Shown: one piece after another, positions 5,670 to 8,930 of the stretch | Layout of the letters: the number at the start of each line of letters is the position of its first letter | Position numbering within the stretch: the first letter of the stretch is position 1 | Assembly (NCBI GenBank): GCA_030612095.1 | Contig: JAUWOO010000074.1 | Location: 1-8,930, forward strand | Direction of reading: 5' to 3' | Source: Thermoplasmatota archaeon | Lineage (GTDB): Archaea > Thermoplasmatota > E2 > DHVEG-1 | DNA length: 8,930 nt | The notes under the pieces: model-generated | What the model was told of the DNA's origin: nothing | The model's input: the letters and a program-made list of their open reading frames with translations, nothing else | Databases searched by the model: none | Made by a program: the position numbers and the translations under genes

Positions 5670-7181
5670 ATGAGCGATATTAGAACTGTCCTTAGAGATA
5701 TGGGGGCCCTATTTATTGTCATGGGGTTTGTGACCCTAATTGCTTTAGTCGTTCCACTTTATTTTGGAGAATATGGGCCCAACAGCCCTTTTGATGCAAT
5801 AGGCTATATTCTTGTAACATCCGCTGTATTTTTTGGAGCAGGGTTTCCATTATTCTACATTTTTAAAGATGCTGAACCTGCTAACTTTAAAAGCGCGATG
5901 GTAACTGCTGCTCTTGGGTGGCTTTTCATCTCAGTTATTGGTAGCATTCCCTTCTGGCTTATACCGTATAATACAACCACGCTGGCTTGTATGGATCCCC
6001 TTTCAGCTTTCTTTGAGTCGATGGCGGGATGGACTGGTACGGGTCTAACTATGGTGGACAATGAAGAACTGCTTCCATATACTCTACAGTTTTGGCGTTC
6101 ACTGATTCAGTGGGTAGGAGGAGTAGGTGTTATTGTTTTGACCCTATCTATTCTTGCAAGACCAGGAACTGGTTCCTTCGTATTATACAAGGGCGAGGCG
6201 CGTGATCAAAAAACACATCCTTCTATAATTTCGACTGTGAGAACTATCTGGTGGATATTTTTACTTTATACTATAATAGGGATAATTGTTCTAATTATTA
6301 TTGGAATTGTAACTCCTAATGGCATGGATCCATGGCAATCCCTTAACCATGCTATGACAGGATTAGCGACAGGTGGTTTTTCGGTTACCGATAATAGCAT
6401 CACTGGTTTTGGGCCAGTAAGCCAGATGGCTATTGTTATCCTCATGATATTTGGAGCGATTGCGTTTGCTGCTCACTATGATCTTCTCCAAGGCAGAATA
6501 AAAAAATTCTTGTCTGATACTCAGTTTAAGGCAATGATTGCACTGATTATTCTTGGAGTCACAGGATTAACTTTCGTTAATCTAGAAATGTATGGGGGGG
6601 ATATCTCTAGATCCTTGGGTCAATCTGGTTTCCAATTCATATCTGCACTAACATGTACTGGATTTGCATCGGTGGAAAATATAGCAGGGTGGACAGAGTC
6701 AGCAAAATTGATACTTGCTATGGCCATGATTGTTGGCGGGGCAGCAGGATCGACTGCCGGAGGAATAAAACTCTATAGGGCTGTATTGCTATACAAAGGA
6801 GCTGGCTGGAGGATAAAACGAGCTATTTCAACACCTCGAAGGGTTTTTGTTCACAAACTTGGCGATAAACCATTGTCAAAAGAAAGCGCTATGGATTTAA
6901 TCAACGAAGCAGCCATTATTTCATTTATGTGGGTTATACTGCTATCCATAGGAGTATTATGTATAGCTACCGTATTCCCAAATGAAACCCTAGGAAATGT
7001 AATCTTTGAGGTGTGTTCAGCTCAAGGAAATGTTGGTCTTTCAACTGGAATAACCGCGATCGGAATGTCACCCATTGCAAAGATAATGCTTATTTTTAAC
7101 ATGTGGATTGGACGGCTTGAAATAATTCCTATTATTGTTCTGATAAAATCTATGTTTGGCATCAGGAGAAATATCATATAA
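5670..7181 (+). CDS. trkH: TrkH-family potassium transporter, membrane subunit
   Basis: Ion-conducting subunit of a Trk/Ktr potassium uptake system in the cytoplasmic membrane. The 503-residue protein is strongly hydrophobic and shows the four-fold membrane-pore-membrane plan. The four pore loops are visible: AGWTGTGL (119-126), TGLATGGFS (230-238), TCTGFAS (328-334) and AQGNVGLSTG (451-460), each with the selectivity-filter Gly. GGAAGSTAGGIK (356-367) and the C-terminal NMWIGRLEIIP (477-487) are also typical of the family. The chain is complete. I take ATG 5670 rather than TTG 5646, because a TATA box and GAGGA suit the former and the eight extra residues look unconserved. TrkH normally works with the nucleotide-binding TrkA ring; no trkA lies in view, so it would be encoded elsewhere. 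It ends 13 bases from the convergent small gene. Confidence 0.95.
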   Translation: MSDIRTVLRDMGALFIVMGFVTLIALVVPLYFGEYGPNSPFDAIGYILVTSAVFFGAGFPLFYIFKDAEPANFKSAMVTAALGWLFISVIGSIPFWLIPYNTTTLACMDPLSAFFESMAGWTGTGLTMVDNEELLPYTLQFWRSLIQWVGGVGVIVLTLSILARPGTGSFVLYKGEARDQKTHPSIISTVRTIWWIFLLYTIIGIIVLIIIGIVTPNGMDPWQSLNHAMTGLATGGFSVTDNSITGFGPVSQMAIVILMIFGAIAFAAHYDLLQGRIKKFLSDTQFKAMIALIILGVTGLTFVNLEMYGGDISRSLGQSGFQFISALTCTGFASVENIAGWTESAKLILAMAMIVGGAAGSTAGGIKLYRAVLLYKGAGWRIKRAISTPRRVFVHKLGDKPLSKESAMDLINEAAIISFMWVILLSIGVLCIATVFPNETLGNVIFEVCSAQGNVGLSTGITAIGMSPIAKIMLIFNMWIGRLEIIPIIVLIKSMFGIRRNII

Positions 7182-7194
7182 AAAATATAAGATG

Positions 7195-7443
7195 TTATTT
7201 GTTTCCCTGTTCTTTCAATAGATCGAATTGTTCATCCTGCAACTTTTTAACATACAACTCGAGCTGTTGTATGGCATTTAAAAGTTTGTAAATTTTCTCG
7301 TCTTCTGGTGTCGAAGGGACAGTTGAATTAGGATGCGCCTCTTTCTTTCTATGAAACTCAGATTGGGAATATTCCTGCTGTAGAATATCGCGTGCCATTT
7401 TAAGTATCTTAATTTTCTCACTAAGTTCACCAAGCTCGTTCAT
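7195..7443 (-). CDS. Small coiled-coil protein of unknown function
   Basis: I do not recognise this 82-residue protein. It consists of two charged helices (about 1-35 and 49-80) joined by a Pro/Ser/Thr linker with HPNSTVPSTPED, and both helices have heptad-like Leu/Ile spacing (LSEKIKILKMARDIL; LLNAIQQLELYVKKL). An antiparallel helical hairpin or dimer is likely. It has no Cys, signal peptide or membrane segment. GGAGG (7453-7457) lies nine bases before ATG 7443, and a TATA-like TTCTATAAC lies around 7492-7500 on the minus strand, so it is probably a real, separately transcribed gene. It faces trkH tail to tail. A link to potassium transport or to the neighbouring element cannot be shown. Confidence 0.7.
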   Translation of the reverse strand: MNELGELSEKIKILKMARDILQQEYSQSEFHRKKEAHPNSTVPSTPEDEKIYKLLNAIQQLELYVKKLQDEQFDLLKEQGNK

Positions 7444-7513
7444 AGTTTTTATCCTCCAATTTTTGAGTTTATTATTGACGTAATTCGCTTTGTTATAGAA
7501 ATACTTTATTCAT

Positions 7514-7621
7514 TTAATAATTGTTGGAAAGATAATTTTGACCATTATTTAAAAAATGCAATTCAAATGGTTTCGATTCAAGGTATGGTGTAGAAAGCAG
7601 TATGCGGGCATCATCTACTGT
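7514..7621 (-). pseudogene. Possible 3' remnant of a host gene beside the right integrase
   Basis: A frame without ATG runs leftward for about 35 codons to TAA at 7514. Its product (VDDARILLSTPYLESKPFEL and a short Asn-rich tail) looks more like ordinary protein than random AT-rich translation. Upstream it meets a stop at 7622-7624, close to where an element carrying the right integrase would begin. It could be the C-terminal end of a gene cut by that element, but an open frame of this length can occur by chance and I cannot name a family. The rest of the gap from 7444 to 7702 holds only the promoters noted. Confidence 0.25.
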
Positions 7622-7666
7622 TTATTTGCAGATATTATTAAATAACTCACTTTATGAATAGAAACT

Positions 7667-7692
7667 TTTATAAGTACACTGGCTATTACTAT
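7667..7692 (+). promoter_or_regulatory. Promoter/operator-like region of the right integrase
   Basis: TTTATAAG (7667-7674) is a TATA box 29-36 bases before ATG 7703, implying a nearly leaderless transcript; there is no Shine-Dalgarno site. It is followed at once by TACACTGGCTATTACTAT (7675-7692), which matches the motif before the left integrase at 14 of 18 positions and at the same 10-base distance to ATG. Confidence 0.55.
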
Positions 7693-7702
7693 TCTCGATA
7701 AT

Positions 7703-8914
7703 ATGAATCTAAAACCCGAAATCCGAAAATCTGATGCTAAGGTGATACGAAAATTCCTAAGCAATTTCTCCAGGAGCAGGACACTTGTTGCCTATAAATC
7801 ATGCCTAAATAAATATTTTATCTGGTTGGATGTGGACCCAGATGAATATATTATTGATGTTCGAAAACTCAAAAACAAAAACAAGATAAAACAACTCGAT
7901 GTATACGAGAATGATGTTACAGACTTCTGGGAATATCTTAATAATGAGAATTATGCACCAAAAACTGTAAGAACATTTATTGCTTGTATAAAGGTGTTTC
8001 TCCAAGACAACAGAATCGAGTTAGACACAATTGTTTGGAGAAGGATGGTCCGGCGTGGAAATGGTTCTAGTACTGTCGCCACTGATAAAATACCAACCCA
8101 TAAAATGCTGAAAGAGATTCTTTCACACGGCAACACGATGAGCAGAGCTATCTTTTTAACGCAATCATCCAGCGGGTTAAGAATCAACCAGGTTTTAAAT
8201 ATAGAACCCAAAGAAATCACACTAGGAAAGGATGGCGAACCAAGTAAAATAGACATTCCAGCCAACAAGGCAAAGAACAAGAAACGTGCAATCACATTTT
8301 GTAGTTCAGAGGCAACAACTGCAATAAAAGAATGGATGAAAGAACGTGACCAATACCTTATAACAAAAAAGAAACGCGTAAGAAAATCCGGCACATTTGA
8401 GAATCGTGGTATATCTTTCAAATGTGATGTGAACAGATATGATGAATTCTTATTTCCGTGTTCAGAAAATAACGCAGAATTTATGTGGCGGACTATGTTG
8501 AAAAAGGCAAATTATGCAGAAATAGACACATCCACAAAGCGCCAAACGCATGTTTACAGATGCCATACACTAAGAAAGTTTTTCAGACATTACTTTGGGG
8601 ACAAAGATGTTGCAGAGGCACTTATGACTCATTCAGAGACTCTGGACAGAATTTATGATAAATACACAGAAGGTGAACTCTTAAAGATATACAAAGAGAA
8701 TCAACCAAATTTATTTATCTATGAGACCGTGGCACCAGAAAGTGAAGCAGTAACAGAATTGAAGGGCAAAATTCAGACTCTCACGGAAGAAAATAAAACT
8801 CTTCAAGATAATTTCTCAATTCTGCTTCATCGGATGGATGAGCTTGCGGATAGAAAGGCCGAGGAGGCAGAAAAGGCCGAAATATCTGCGAGATTTAACA
8901 AGAAGATGGAATAA
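7703..8914 (+). CDS. Second tyrosine recombinase/integrase, related to the left one
   Basis: Site-specific DNA recombinase of 403 residues. Domain order is the same as in the left integrase: SAM-like DNA-binding domain (about 10-105, with YAPKTVRTFIACIKVFL), catalytic domain, coiled-coil tail (about 345-395). Catalytic residues are R160 in SSGLRINQ, a Lys around 191-194 in AKNKKR, H288-x-x-R291 in CHTLRKFF, H310 in LMTH, and Y318, spaced eight residues from H310 exactly as in the left enzyme. All are present, so it may be active; LMTH in place of the usual LGH is a mild oddity. Compared with the left enzyme it has an insertion around residues 221-245. Similarity by eye runs along the whole length (roughly a third identical), so they are homologues with different specificities rather than a recent duplication. 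Its codon use resembles host genes more than the left enzyme does. Confidence 0.92.
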   Translation: MNLKPEIRKSDAKVIRKFLSNFSRSRTLVAYKSCLNKYFIWLDVDPDEYIIDVRKLKNKNKIKQLDVYENDVTDFWEYLNNENYAPKTVRTFIACIKVFLQDNRIELDTIVWRRMVRRGNGSSTVATDKIPTHKMLKEILSHGNTMSRAIFLTQSSSGLRINQVLNIEPKEITLGKDGEPSKIDIPANKAKNKKRAITFCSSEATTAIKEWMKERDQYLITKKKRVRKSGTFENRGISFKCDVNRYDEFLFPCSENNAEFMWRTMLKKANYAEIDTSTKRQTHVYRCHTLRKFFRHYFGDKDVAEALMTHSETLDRIYDKYTEGELLKIYKENQPNLFIYETVAPESEAVTELKGKIQTLTEENKTLQDNFSILLHRMDELADRKAEEAEKAEISARFNKKME

Positions 8915-8930
8915 TGAAAGCTGTTAAATT
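8914..8930 (+). CDS. Possible start of the next gene (window edge)
   Basis: TAATG overlaps the integrase stop with an ATG and continues MKAVK to the edge of the window. GGA sits a few bases upstream as a weak ribosome site. Too little is visible to confirm a gene. Confidence 0.2.

Larger units (their letters stand above)
7622..8930. mobile_element. Possible second integrated element (left end only)
   Basis: The right part of the window carries a second tyrosine integrase reading out of the window, with an intergenic stretch and a possible gene remnant on its host side. This mirrors the left provirus. Unlike that segment it does not show strong T/A skew, and no other element gene is visible, so a solitary or older integrase is also possible. 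The left boundary is approximate. Confidence 0.4.

Noticed and set aside
7566..7590. tRNA-like TTCGATT, as if the T-arm of a tRNA attachment site
   Set aside because: The flanking bases cannot form the five-pair T stem, and no acceptor or anticodon arm is found on either side.
7556..7645. 29-codon + strand ORF starting with ATG (MQFKWFRFKVW...)
   Set aside because: It has no ribosome site or suitably placed promoter and is rich in Trp/Phe/Lys as expected from chance; it overlaps the possible remnant on the other strand.

Overview
The window looks like archaeal chromosome with a virus-like element inserted at its left end and a second integrase-bearing segment at its right end. The archaeal assignment rests on a Nop5/Nop56-family C/D-box RNP protein, TATA-like boxes about 25-35 bp before several starts, and a mix of Shine-Dalgarno-led and apparently leaderless genes. 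A TTG-started pyrD coupled to pyrK and a TrkH transporter also fit a euryarchaeon. A Thermoplasmatota-type methanogen relative is possible, but nothing here fixes the lineage.

Left segment (1 to about 2770): the 3' part of a virus-type family A DNA polymerase, a translationally coupled 40-residue zinc-ribbon protein that is easy to overlook, a 300-base gap full of hairpins and GGGTA repeats, and a convergent tyrosine integrase. The + strand is very T-rich here whichever strand is coding, unlike the balanced host DNA. I read this as one end of an integrated provirus. It ends inside a host gene: directly behind pyrK there is a well-led 38-codon ORF that looks like the N-terminus of a UPF0047/YjbQ protein and breaks off about 20-45 bp before the integrase start.

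Host core (about 2770 to 7500): a leftward operon pyrD-pyrK-(broken UPF0047 gene) for de novo pyrimidine synthesis, with an inverted repeat at its promoter. Divergent from it is nop5 for rRNA/tRNA 2'-O-methylation, without the fibrillarin partner it often neighbours. Next come trkH for potassium uptake, without trkA in view, and a convergent 82-residue coiled-coil protein of unknown function.

Right segment (about 7510 to 8930): a 260-base gap with a possible gene remnant, then a second tyrosine integrase related along its whole length to the first. The two integrases point outward from the host core. Their promoters share an 18-bp motif (14/18 identical) exactly 10 bases before each ATG. The most notable points are the gene-disrupting insertion, the paired divergent integrases with the shared promoter motif, and the repeat-rich gap in the provirus. 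No CRISPR array, rRNA or tRNA was found.
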